From the NCBI GenBank assembly GCA_028291945.1, contig JAQGNH010000242.1:1-35084 (forward strand): DNA of 35,084 bases, given 5' to 3'. Below are positions 26,720-34,890 of this stretch, piece after piece; the stretch's first letter is position 1, and each line of letters opens with the position of its first letter. The position numbers and the translations under genes are program-made. The notes under the pieces were generated by a model, which was not told the origin of the DNA, made no database searches, and saw only the letters and a program-made list of their open reading frames with translations. Source of the stretch: Betaproteobacteria bacterium. Its GTDB lineage: Bacteria; Pseudomonadota; Gammaproteobacteria; Burkholderiales; SG8-41.

Positions 26720-27460
26720 TTGAACATCGAAGACCGCGTCATTGCAGTAACAGGTGCGAGCCGCGGCATAGGCGCGGCCATTGCGCTCGAGCTCGCGCGA
26801 CGCCGGTTTCGTGTGGCCTGTCTCACGCGGCGCGGAAGGGGGCCGGAGATTGACGTAGCGCCGGAGTTGCGCAGCCGCTTAATGAACGAGATCTGCGACG
26901 TCAACGATGAAGCGAGCGTGCGCAAAGCGCTCGAATCGGTCGGCGCTCAAAATGGCCTGTATGGGCTCGTGAACAACGCGGGCATCCATCTCGATGCGCC
27001 GAGCCGGGAGATGGACACGGCGACCTACGAGCGCGTGATGCAGACCAATGCAACGGCCGTGTTCACCGCGTGCCGCGAAGCTTATCCGTATCTGGCGAAG
27101 GCAGGCGGCACGATCGTCAACATCGGCTCTTTCTTCGACAAAATTGGCGTCAAACGCAATCTCGCGTACTGTGCTTCGAAAGCCGCAGTAGGCGCGATGA
27201 CGCGCTGCCTCGCGGTCGAATGGGCGTCCAAGGGTATCCGCGTTCTGGACGTGGCGCCGGGCTACGTCGTGACCGACCTCAACCGTGACGCTCTCGAGCA
27301 CGGACCGGTGCGTGAATACATCGACAAGCGTATTCCCGGTCGGCAGCCCGGAACACCTGAAGACATCGCGCGCCTCGTGGCGGCGCTATTCTCCGAAAAC
27401 ATTCCTTTTCTTACGGGCGAGACGATTTACATCGACGGCGGGCACGGCATTGCTCACTAG
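26720..27460 (+). CDS. Short-chain dehydrogenase/reductase (BadH-like candidate)
   Basis: A 246-residue NAD(P)-dependent oxidoreductase. The cofactor loop TGASRGIG (11-18), NNAG (85-88), Asn110, Ser137, and Tyr150/Lys154 in YCASK form a complete classical SDR active site. In this setting it would oxidise the hydroxyacyl-CoA made by the hydratase to the beta-keto acyl-CoA that the BadI-like enzyme could open. The start is TTG at 26720. GAGG lies 8 bases upstream, and the longer frame from 26594 would overlap the hydratase gene by over 100 bases and lacks family resemblance. TTG at 26714 is a second option. Confidence 0.87.
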   Translation: MNIEDRVIAVTGASRGIGAAIALELARRRFRVACLTRRGRGPEIDVAPELRSRLMNEICDVNDEASVRKALESVGAQNGLYGLVNNAGIHLDAPSREMDTATYERVMQTNATAVFTACREAYPYLAKAGGTIVNIGSFFDKIGVKRNLAYCASKAAVGAMTRCLAVEWASKGIRVLDVAPGYVVTDLNRDALEHGPVREYIDKRIPGRQPGTPEDIARLVAALFSENIPFLTGETIYIDGGHGIAH

Positions 27461-27546
27461 GAGAGCTCACGCGCTCGGCGGGCACGGGACAGCTGCGCCT
27501 GCTCGAAACAGCTGGAGCGCCTCACCGCTGATCGCCGAATGAAGAC

Positions 27547-28725
27547 ATGAATGTATTCGATAGGCTCGATGCGACTCTCGAGTTTTCCCCTGAAGAGCGC
27601 ATGCTGCTGGACAGCGTGCAGGAGCTTGCCCGAGATGAGATCGGTCCGCGTGCGGCCGAATACGACAGGTCGGGCGAGTTTCCCTGGGTCAACATCAAAG
27701 CGATCAATGCACTCGGTTTGAACGCGATGTTCGTGCCGGAGGCGTACGGCGGGGCTCCCCTGTCGTATTCAGCGTATCTCGCTTGCGTGCGCGAAATTTC
27801 GAAAGCATGTGCTTCCACCGGCGTGATCTGGGCAACGAACTTTCACGCGATGAAGCCTCTGATCGACTTCGGGAGCGAAGAGCAGAAGCAGCGGCTGTTG
27901 CCTCGACTCGCCGCCGGCGCGCTCGCCTCGCTGACGATCACCGAACCTACAGCCGGTTCGGACGCGACCGGCATGAAGACCGAGTTTCGTCCGCTTGGCG
28001 ACGAGATCGTCGTAAACGGAACCAAGACCTTCATCACCAATGGTGCTCACGCCGATTTCTATCTGCTCTTCGGAAAATGGAGCGAGATCGAAGACGGCCG
28101 CAAAGCGATTTCGGCACTGGTGCTGGAAAAGGGAACGCTCGGGCTCCAAGTCGTGCGCGAAGAGGACAAGATGGGATTGCGTGCGTCGAGCACGGCAACA
28201 CTCGCGTTTGATAACTGCCGCGTGACGCGTGCCAATCTACTGGGAAATCCTGGCGATGGACTGAAGATCCTGCTCGCATCGTTGAACAGGTCAAGACCCA
28301 GCGTTGCAGCGCATGCGCTTGGAATTGCCCGCGGCGCTTTCGAAGATGCCCTGTTGTACATCAACGAGCGCAGCCAGTCGGGGCGGCGCATCGTTGAATT
28401 CCAGGGTATACAGTTCATGCTCGCGGATCTCGCAACCGATCTCGCAATGTGCGAAGCGTGGCTGTGGCAAGTCGCACGCAGGGTAGACGCTGGTGCGATC
28501 GATTTCGGCGTCGAAGCGTCGATGCTCAAAATGCGGGCTTCGGATCTCGCAATGCGCATCACGACTGATGCCGTGCAGTTGCATGGCGGTTACGGCTATT
28601 GCAAGGATTACCGCGTCGAGCGGCTTATGCGCGATGCAAAGATCACCCAGATCTGGGAAGGTACCAATCAGATCCACCGTCAACTCATTGGCCGCAGCTT
28701 TGTCAGACGAACACGCTCAACGTAA
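27547..28725 (+). CDS. Acyl-CoA dehydrogenase
   Basis: A 392-residue FAD flavoenzyme that forms the alpha,beta double bond of an acyl-CoA and passes electrons to ETF. Typical segments are the N-terminal helical region, LTITEPTAGSDATGMKT (FAD/substrate loop), a middle beta domain with NGTKTFITNGAHADFYL, and the C-terminal QLHGGYGY and IWEGTNQIH with catalytic base Glu371. The catalytic Glu is in the position of short/medium-chain enzymes, as in cyclohexanecarboxyl-CoA dehydrogenase candidates (AliB/BadJ). The specificity is not readable. ATG at 27547 follows a weakly purine-rich stretch. The next gene starts 22 bases after the stop. Confidence 0.92.
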   Translation: MNVFDRLDATLEFSPEERMLLDSVQELARDEIGPRAAEYDRSGEFPWVNIKAINALGLNAMFVPEAYGGAPLSYSAYLACVREISKACASTGVIWATNFHAMKPLIDFGSEEQKQRLLPRLAAGALASLTITEPTAGSDATGMKTEFRPLGDEIVVNGTKTFITNGAHADFYLLFGKWSEIEDGRKAISALVLEKGTLGLQVVREEDKMGLRASSTATLAFDNCRVTRANLLGNPGDGLKILLASLNRSRPSVAAHALGIARGAFEDALLYINERSQSGRRIVEFQGIQFMLADLATDLAMCEAWLWQVARRVDAGAIDFGVEASMLKMRASDLAMRITTDAVQLHGGYGYCKDYRVERLMRDAKITQIWEGTNQIHRQLIGRSFVRRTRST

Positions 28726-28747
28726 CGGCTCTGGTTCAAGTCTTTCC

Positions 28748-29881
28748 ATGCAACCGCTCAAAGGTGTCCGCGTTCTCGACTTCAGCACGCTGCTCCCAGG
28801 ACCGCTCGCAACGTTGATTCTTGCGGAGGCCGGTGCCGAAGTGATCAAAATCGAACGCCCGGGCCGCGGCGACGAAATGCGTTCGTATGAGCCCAAGTTC
28901 GGCAGCGACAGCGTGAATTTCGCGATGCTCAACCGAGGTAAGCGCAGCATCGCTATCGATTTGAAGCAGGCCGGTGCGCGCGACACGCTCAAGCCTCTCC
29001 TCGAGACAGCGGATGTCATCGTCGAGCAGTTTCGACCGGGCGTGATGGATCGCCTGGGCCTGGGCTACGAAGCCTTGCGCGCTATCAATCCGAGGATCGT
29101 CTACTGTGCGGTCACGGGCTACGGTCAGCACGGACCTCGTGCGGATGTCGCCGCTCATGACCTCAACTACGTGGCCGAGTCCGGAATGCTGTCGCTCACG
29201 GCAGGGTCGGATGGCGCGCCCGTGCTTCCGGCTGCGCTGGTAGCAGATATCGCAGGCGGGACCTATCCGGCGGTGATCAACATTCTGCTTGCACTGCGCG
29301 AATGCGATCGAACCGGTGTGGGCTGCAAGCTCGATATCGCGATGGCGGATAACCTGTTTACTCTCATGTACTGGGGATTGGGCAACGGGCTTGCGGCAGG
29401 GGAGTGGCCCGCTTCGGCAGCCGATCTGGTCACCGGAGGGTCGCCGCGCTACAACATCTATCGGACGCGCGACGATCGTTTCCTCGCCGCGGCGCCGCTC
29501 GAGCAGAAATTCTGGCACAACTTCTGCGCGTTACTCGATTTGCCAGTCGAACTGCGCGATGACCGGGCCGACCCGGCTGCGACTCGCAACGCCGTCGCTC
29601 AGCGGGTACGCACCCATACTGCGGACGAATTGCGCTCGCTTTTCAGTGAGCAGGATGTATGTTGCGCCATCGTGACAACTCTCCGCGACGCGCTCGCCGA
29701 TCCGCATTTCGCTGCGCGCGGGCTTTTCGCTCGGGCACTTTCTGCCGGGACACAGACCATTCCGGCGTTGCCCGTACCCGTGGTGGATCCGTTTCGCTCG
29801 ACCGAAAAGGTTGCCGGGTATCCGGAGCTCGGTGAAGCCAATCATCTATTAAGTAAAGCACCCACAAACGGTGACCGATGA
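28748..29881 (+). CDS. Family III CoA-transferase, resembling alpha-methylacyl-CoA racemase
   Basis: A 377-residue CaiB/BaiF-fold protein (LKGVRVLDFSTLLPGPLAT, GAEVIKIERPG, VTGYGQHGP). The active-site segment reads AAHDLNYVAESG with Asp138, very close to the HDINY motif of alpha-methylacyl-CoA racemases. So it may either transfer CoA or invert the C2 stereocentre of a branched or cyclic acyl-CoA. The second role would fit a pathway with a stereospecific dehydrogenase just upstream. ATG at 28748 is used; the frame runs further upstream but overlaps the dehydrogenase. Its stop is 79 bases before the next start. Confidence 0.87.
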   Translation: MQPLKGVRVLDFSTLLPGPLATLILAEAGAEVIKIERPGRGDEMRSYEPKFGSDSVNFAMLNRGKRSIAIDLKQAGARDTLKPLLETADVIVEQFRPGVMDRLGLGYEALRAINPRIVYCAVTGYGQHGPRADVAAHDLNYVAESGMLSLTAGSDGAPVLPAALVADIAGGTYPAVINILLALRECDRTGVGCKLDIAMADNLFTLMYWGLGNGLAAGEWPASAADLVTGGSPRYNIYRTRDDRFLAAAPLEQKFWHNFCALLDLPVELRDDRADPAATRNAVAQRVRTHTADELRSLFSEQDVCCAIVTTLRDALADPHFAARGLFARALSAGTQTIPALPVPVVDPFRSTEKVAGYPELGEANHLLSKAPTNGDR

Positions 29882-29960
29882 GTTACGCGTCGATATTTCT
29901 TTCCCGCGATCCGCTCGTCCGCCCGCACACAGTTTCAATCGAGCGCAAGGAGCAGTGTCG

Positions 29961-30959
29961 TTGAAAGCGCTCCTGGTTCGAGAACATGGCCCGATCGAAA
30001 CACTGACGCTCGCGGAAGCTCCTGACCCCGTGCCGAAGCCCGGACAAGTGGTAGTCGACGTACGTGCGGCAAGCATCAATTTTCCAGACCTGCTCGTGAT
30101 ACGCGGTACTTATCAGAAGCTGCCGGTGCGTCCTTTCAGCCCCGGGAAAGACCTTGCGGGCATCGTCGCTGCAGTCGGTGAAGGTGTGACGACGTGCAAA
30201 CCCGGGGACCGCGTGTGCGCTCAGGTCGAATTCGGCGCTTACGCTGAGAAATGCATCGTTCCGCAGCTGAACTGTCACGTCATGCCGCCGGCGATGGGTT
30301 ACGCGGAAGGCGCCGCAATGGGCCTGACTTACCTGACGGCACACTTCGCTCTCGTGGAACGGGGGATGTATCGGCCCGGCGATATCGTGCTCGTGACGGG
30401 CGCTGCAGGGGGCGTCGGTCTGGCTGCCGTGCAGGTGGCGAAGGCGCTCGGCGCCACCGTCGTTGCGAGCGTCAGCAGTGAAGAGAAAGCCGCGCTGGCG
30501 AAGCGGCAGGGCGCCGATCATATCGTTCGCACCGACGCGCCTGAGCTCAAAGAAGACTTTCGCAAGCAGGTCTATTCGGCGGTGGGCACGCGAGGAGTGG
30601 ACCTGATCATCGATTCCGTCGGTGGGGACGTGTTCGATGCGTGCTTGCGCGCAATCGCGTGGCGTGGCCGTTTTGTTGTGGTCGGCTTTGCCGCCGGCCG
30701 CATTCCTGAGATCAAGGCGGGTTACGTCCTGGTGAAGAACATCTCTCTGATCGGCCTCCAGTTCAGCGATTATCGCGACCGCGAGCCGGAACAAGTGCGT
30801 GCCGTGCAGCAGGAACTGTTTCGCATGTATGACGCGGGCAAGATCAAGCCGCACATCATGGGAACTTACCCGGTCGCGCAGTTCCGGACCGCGCTTACCG
30901 CAGTCCGCGATCGCCAAGTGATGGGCAAAGTGGTGCTGACGATGGGGGATGCCGCCTGA
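29961..30959 (+). CDS. Zinc-free MDR oxidoreductase (quinone reductase/enoyl reductase-like)
   Basis: A 332-residue medium-chain reductase: N-terminal GroES-like domain (ASINFPDLLVIRGTY, PGKDLAGIVAAVG) and Rossmann domain with VTGAAGGVGLAAVQVAK, without the zinc-ligand pattern. Family members with this sequence style reduce quinones or 2-enoyl-CoA/acrylyl-type substrates with NADPH. AAGGAG at 29947-29952 decides the start. TTG at 29961 has 8 bases of spacing and gives the usual MKALLVREHG, whereas GTG at 29955 has only 2. It is the last gene of the first catabolic block. Confidence 0.88.
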   Translation: MKALLVREHGPIETLTLAEAPDPVPKPGQVVVDVRAASINFPDLLVIRGTYQKLPVRPFSPGKDLAGIVAAVGEGVTTCKPGDRVCAQVEFGAYAEKCIVPQLNCHVMPPAMGYAEGAAMGLTYLTAHFALVERGMYRPGDIVLVTGAAGGVGLAAVQVAKALGATVVASVSSEEKAALAKRQGADHIVRTDAPELKEDFRKQVYSAVGTRGVDLIIDSVGGDVFDACLRAIAWRGRFVVVGFAAGRIPEIKAGYVLVKNISLIGLQFSDYRDREPEQVRAVQQELFRMYDAGKIKPHIMGTYPVAQFRTALTAVRDRQVMGKVVLTMGDAA

Positions 30960-31022
30960 CGTATAGTTTTTTGCGACAATCGCGGCAGGCGATCCAGACG
31001 CGATCGTGCTTCCAGCAAGCGA

Positions 31023-31049
31023 TTGATGCAGCGCACCGCGCGCTATACT
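31023..31049 (+). promoter_or_regulatory. Candidate promoter of the racemase-family genes
   Basis: TTGATG (31023-31028) and TATACT (31044-31049) lie in the 168-base gap before the next gene, with a short 15-bp spacer. The leader would be about 70 bases. Confidence 0.4.
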
Positions 31050-31127
31050 GGGTGCTCGCGCAGCGCTGGTCCGTACCAACTCATCGCGGTGTTTCGCCCA
31101 ACGCCTCCTCTCCTAAGGATTTCAGGT

Positions 31128-31856
31128 ATGCGACGTATCGGTCTTCTGGTGCCGTCTTCGAACACGACGGTGGAGCCGGAGTTCTATCGTGCCCTTCCGC
31201 GTGATGTCACGCTGCATACGGCGCGCCTCTTTCTCACGCGGATTGCGCCCGAATCGATACTGAAAATGGTCGAAGACATGGAGACGCAGGCCCGCCTGCT
31301 CGCTTCGGCAGACGTGGACGTGATCGTCCTCGGCGCTACCGCGCCCAGTTTCCTGAAAGGGCTCGGTTATGATCGCGAGCTCATCCAGAAAATCGAGGCG
31401 GCGACAGGCCGAACGGCTACGACGACTTCGACCGCGCTCGTGCAGGCACTCCAGCATCTCGGCGTGAAGCGCGTCGCGCTGGGTTCCGCCTACGACGACA
31501 AGGTGAATGGAATCGCCAAAGCATTCCTCGAAGCAAGCGGGCTCGATGTCGTGAACGTGAAAGGCCTCTCGCTCGTCGACAATCTCGTGGTGGGCAGACT
31601 CGGTCCAGAATCGTCATATGAGCTCGCACTCAAGGTGAACTGCGCGGAAGCCGACGCCATCGTGCTTTCATGTACCAACTGGCAAACGATGGATGCGATC
31701 GAGCGCATCGAGCGCGAGACCGGAAAGCCCGTGGTTTCCACGGCACAGGCGAGCATCTGGGCGGCGCTGCGCATCATCGGCCATACGGACCCAGTAACTG
31801 GATATGGAAGACTCCTGCGCGATCTCGCGCGCGCGAGTGTGACTCAGGCTGCGTAA
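31128..31856 (+). CDS. Asp/Glu racemase superfamily protein, arylmalonate-decarboxylase-like
   Basis: A 242-residue protein of the maleate isomerase/arylmalonate decarboxylase/Asp-Glu racemase fold, opening with RRIGLLVPSSNTTVEPEFY, the substrate carboxylate-binding start of maleate isomerases. The second catalytic Cys is present (Cys182, VLSCTNWQTMDAIE). The first catalytic position reads LGATAPSF, with Ala70 where maleate isomerase has Cys. Having only the second Cys is the arrangement of arylmalonate decarboxylase, so a cofactor-free decarboxylase acting on a malonate-type substrate is suggested; racemase or two-Cys isomerase chemistry is unlikely. ATG at 31128 is preferred to upstream starts, which lack family resemblance. 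The paralogue follows after 14 bases. Confidence 0.85.
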   Translation: MRRIGLLVPSSNTTVEPEFYRALPRDVTLHTARLFLTRIAPESILKMVEDMETQARLLASADVDVIVLGATAPSFLKGLGYDRELIQKIEAATGRTATTTSTALVQALQHLGVKRVALGSAYDDKVNGIAKAFLEASGLDVVNVKGLSLVDNLVVGRLGPESSYELALKVNCAEADAIVLSCTNWQTMDAIERIERETGKPVVSTAQASIWAALRIIGHTDPVTGYGRLLRDLARASVTQAA

Positions 31857-31870
31857 TCGGAGATAAAAAC

Positions 31871-32635
31871 ATGTACGGATGGCGTGGACGTATCGGGCTC
31901 CTCGTGCCCTCGATCAACACGACGATGGAAACAGAGTTCTGGCGTATTGCGCCGCAGGGCGTGTCGGTTCATAGCGCACGCATCGCAGGCGGCCGTCACG
32001 GCACGCCCGAAGAGCTGCGGAGCATGGAGACTGCGAGCAAGAAAGCTGCCGAAGAAGTTGCGATGGTAGAGCCCGACGTGGTCGTCTATGGCTGCACGAG
32101 CGGCAGCTTTTTCGAAGGGCCCGAGTGGAACAAGAAGATCTGCACGCAGCTGAGCGCAATCACCAAAGCACCGACAGTGACGACAGCAGGCGCGATGGCG
32201 GAGTGCCTGATCGCCGCCGGTCACAAGAAGGTGGATGTGGTCACGCCGTATGTCGAGCTCACGAATGAACGTCTCAAGCAGTTTCTCAAGGCGCACGGTA
32301 TCGACGTGCTGAGCCTCGGCACTTTCGACATGCTCGACATGTTCGATCACGCCAAGATCCAGCCTGAGGAGATCTACCAGAAGGTCAAGGAGATCACGTC
32401 GCCCGACGCCGAAGCCGTGTTCGTTGCGTGCACGCAGCTGCGTGCGCTGGAAGTCGTCGACATGCTCGAGCGCGATCTCGGCAAGCCCGTTTATTCTGCG
32501 GTACAGGCGTCAGCATGGCAGGCGTATCTGGCAATGGGTGTCGACCCGAAGATCAGCGATTGCGGGAGCCTGCTACGCAGCCTGTCGGATGCGGACGCAA
32601 ACAAACGCGCGCCGCTACGCCGCCGTTCAGCGTGA
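31871..32635 (+). CDS. Maleate cis-trans isomerase-like protein
   Basis: A 254-residue relative of the preceding gene with both catalytic cysteines: Cys75 in VVVYGCTSGSFFEGPEW and Cys187 in VFVACTQLRALEVVD. The N-terminus GRIGLLVPSINTTMETEF carries the conserved Asn-Thr region. This set is that of maleate isomerase, which converts maleate to fumarate through a covalent cysteine adduct, though related 2-ene dicarboxylates are possible. ATG at 31871 has GGAG 8 bases upstream. The tight spacing to the one-Cys paralogue implies co-translation and possibly consecutive steps. Confidence 0.87.
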   Translation: MYGWRGRIGLLVPSINTTMETEFWRIAPQGVSVHSARIAGGRHGTPEELRSMETASKKAAEEVAMVEPDVVVYGCTSGSFFEGPEWNKKICTQLSAITKAPTVTTAGAMAECLIAAGHKKVDVVTPYVELTNERLKQFLKAHGIDVLSLGTFDMLDMFDHAKIQPEEIYQKVKEITSPDAEAVFVACTQLRALEVVDMLERDLGKPVYSAVQASAWQAYLAMGVDPKISDCGSLLRSLSDADANKRAPLRRRSA

Positions 32636-32793
32636 TGATCACATTATTCAGCGCTGACGACGCCAACCGCGTCGATGGGCGAACGCAATAACAAAGCTCA
32701 TCAGGAAGTTTGGAAGGGGACGATCCGTTAAGTGAGACGTGAATAACCGGTGATGCGTTTTCGCCGATGTGCGACTGCGTTCGTGTATTCACT

Positions 32794-32821
32794 TTGCCCT
32801 GCGCTTCCCTACGCTTATAAA
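32794..32821 (+). promoter_or_regulatory. Candidate promoter of the flavoprotein gene
   Basis: TTGCCC (32794-32799) and TATAAA (32816-32821) are 16 bp apart in the 206-base gap before the TTG start at 32842. The transcript would begin close to the GGAGG ribosome site (32830-32834), leaving a very short leader. Confidence 0.4.
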
Positions 32822-32841
32822 AAATTACAGGAGGAACGCGA

Positions 32842-34356
32842 TTGTCCGAGCAACTGCCCCTCGCCGAAGCGGACGTCATCGTCGTGGGTGGCGGTGGTTC
32901 AGGGCTTGCGGCGGCGGCGGAAGCGGCGCGCCTGGGCAGGAGCGTCATTCTTCTCGAGAAAAATCCGCAGACCGGAGGTAGTACCTCGTGGTCGGTGGGC
33001 TCCGTCACAGCGACCAACACGCCTCACCAGAAGCGCGCCGGGATTCAGGATAGCCCGCAGGAACATTTCGAAGATCTGGCAGCTCACGCGGGCCCCCTCG
33101 CGCCTCGCGACAATCTCGCGCTGCGCCGCATCCTGGCCGACAACACCACGGACATGCTCGAATGGCTGATGCGGCTCGGTGTGGTATTCGTCGGTCCTAT
33201 GCCTGAGCCGCCCCATCGCTATCCGCGCATGCACAACGTCGTGCCGAACTCGAAGTCATTCGCCTATCACCTAACTCGCCACTGCCGCGATCTGGGCGTC
33301 GATATTCGGGTGAATACAGCGAGCTCGCGGCTCGTCAAAGAGAACGGGCGCGTCAGCGCCGTCGAGGCGCAGGACTCAAGCGGCGCGCGCATGCTGTTTC
33401 GCGCCCGAGGAGGCGTCGTGCTGGCCAGCGGCGATTACAGCGGCGATCCGGAACTCAAGCGACAACTCGCAAGCCGCGACGTGGCCGATGTGGAGGCCGT
33501 GAATGCGTCCAGCACCGGTGACGGACACCGCATGGCGCTCGCGCTCGGCGCCAGCGTCGTCAACGGCGACATCGTGCGCGGACCGATCATGCGCTTCATA
33601 CCGCCGACCCGGTCCAACTTCATACAGAGGCTCCCGCCGACGAAGCCCGTGGCGCAGCTCATCGCGTGGTCGATGAACGTGCTGCCGCAGTGGATCCTGC
33701 GGCCGTTTCTCATGAGCTTTCTGACCACCGCGCTTGGTCCTTCGCTCGATCTGTTCAAGCAAGGGGCGATACTCGTCAACAATCGCGGGGAGCGCTTCGT
33801 CGACGAGCTCGGCAAGCCTTCGTACGGCGTCGCCAGCCAACCGGACCGCATCGCGTACATCGTCTTCGATGACGCACTGGCCGAAAAATTCGAGGCCTGG
33901 CCGTATTTTGTGTCGACCGCGCCCGGGGTGGCGTATGCCTACCTGAAAGATTATCGGCGCAACCGCAGCGACATCTACCATGAAGCCGACGCGCTCGCGG
34001 GTCTGGCAGAATCGATGCACGTGCCCGCTGAGAAGCTTGCTGCGACGCTCGCGGAATACAACGTGAGTGGGCGTGGGGCACGGCCGGCGCTTATTCGGAA
34101 ACCGTATTACGCGCTCGGTCCGATCAAAAGCTACGTCGTGTTTACGGATGGCGGCCTCAAAGTGAGCGAGGGCCTTGAGGTGCTTGGTGGTGACGGCGCG
34201 CCCATTCCTGGCCTTTATGCAGCGGGCTCCGCCGGGCAAGGCGGACTGCTGCTCGAAGGGCACGGCCATCACCTCGGCTGGGCATTTATCTCCGGGCGGA
34301 TCGCAGGTCGCAATGCGGCTTTGGAAGCGGGGGCAGGCCGCGGGGCAGGCCGTTGA
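32842..34356 (+). CDS. FAD-dependent oxidoreductase, KstD/fumarate-reductase flavoprotein family
   Basis: A 504-residue flavoprotein with the N-terminal dinucleotide-binding loop VVGGGGSGLAAA (14-25), the FAD segment LLEKNPQTGGST, and the C-terminal FAD-binding end PIPGLYAAGSAGQGG. This pattern is shared by 3-ketosteroid-Delta1-dehydrogenases, fumarate reductases and urocanate reductases, which oxidise or reduce a C-C bond next to a carbonyl or carboxyl. No N-terminal signal or haem-binding segment is seen, so it is a single-domain cytoplasmic enzyme. TTG at 32842 is convincingly the start, with GGAGG 7 bases upstream. The next gene starts 5 bases after its stop, or overlaps it if TTG 34353 is used. 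Confidence 0.87.
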   Translation: MSEQLPLAEADVIVVGGGGSGLAAAAEAARLGRSVILLEKNPQTGGSTSWSVGSVTATNTPHQKRAGIQDSPQEHFEDLAAHAGPLAPRDNLALRRILADNTTDMLEWLMRLGVVFVGPMPEPPHRYPRMHNVVPNSKSFAYHLTRHCRDLGVDIRVNTASSRLVKENGRVSAVEAQDSSGARMLFRARGGVVLASGDYSGDPELKRQLASRDVADVEAVNASSTGDGHRMALALGASVVNGDIVRGPIMRFIPPTRSNFIQRLPPTKPVAQLIAWSMNVLPQWILRPFLMSFLTTALGPSLDLFKQGAILVNNRGERFVDELGKPSYGVASQPDRIAYIVFDDALAEKFEAWPYFVSTAPGVAYAYLKDYRRNRSDIYHEADALAGLAESMHVPAEKLAATLAEYNVSGRGARPALIRKPYYALGPIKSYVVFTDGGLKVSEGLEVLGGDGAPIPGLYAAGSAGQGGLLLEGHGHHLGWAFISGRIAGRNAALEAGAGRGAGR

Positions 34357-34361
34357 TATTC

Positions 34362-34859
34362 ATGAGCGAAAGCGGCATCACCGATGCTTCGCGCGAAAGC
34401 GGCTGGGACCGCTGGTACGTCGAGCATCTCAACATCATGGCCAGTGTGCCTGGCATCAGCTCGGCGCAGCGCTTCAAGACTTCGACGCGCGGCTACTCAC
34501 CGTCGCTTGCCATGTACAGCGTCGCGTCCGCTGACGTGTTCAAGGACCCCTATTACCTGAGCATTCGCGGCATGGGGGAATGGCTGACGCTCATCGACAC
34601 GCAGTATTACCGGCGCAATCTTTTCGCGGGTCTCGATGACGCTCCGGACGTTGCGGAGACCGATGTGCTGATCGTCGCTGATCGCGAAGAGCCGGAACCT
34701 GTCGTAGACGATATCCCCTGGACGTGGCTGCGGTGTGTGGGCATCGACCGCTCGACGAGCTGTCGCGGCGTTGCAGTTGTGCCCCTCGAGATCGCTGATA
34801 AAGTGCGTAATTTCAACGTTGCCGTGTATCGACCGGCGACGCGGTCCTACAAGCGGTGA
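34362..34859 (+). CDS. EthD-like dimeric alpha/beta-barrel protein
   Basis: A 165-residue protein of the ferredoxin-like dimeric alpha/beta-barrel type. The first half (SGWDRWYVEHLNIMASVPG, then SSAQRFK) resembles EthD-type proteins found next to degradative oxidoreductases; their exact job is often unclear. The second half (IPWTWLRCVGIDR to the C-terminus) is less conserved. ATG at 34362 is used, although TTG at 34353, overlapping the upstream stop as TTGA, has a better-placed purine stretch. Its position after the flavoprotein suggests a helper or a small isomerase/cyclase of the same pathway. Confidence 0.7.
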   Translation: MSESGITDASRESGWDRWYVEHLNIMASVPGISSAQRFKTSTRGYSPSLAMYSVASADVFKDPYYLSIRGMGEWLTLIDTQYYRRNLFAGLDDAPDVAETDVLIVADREEPEPVVDDIPWTWLRCVGIDRSTSCRGVAVVPLEIADKVRNFNVAVYRPATRSYKR

Positions 34860-34890
34860 GTGGCACACCGAATTCGACGAGGAGAGCATC

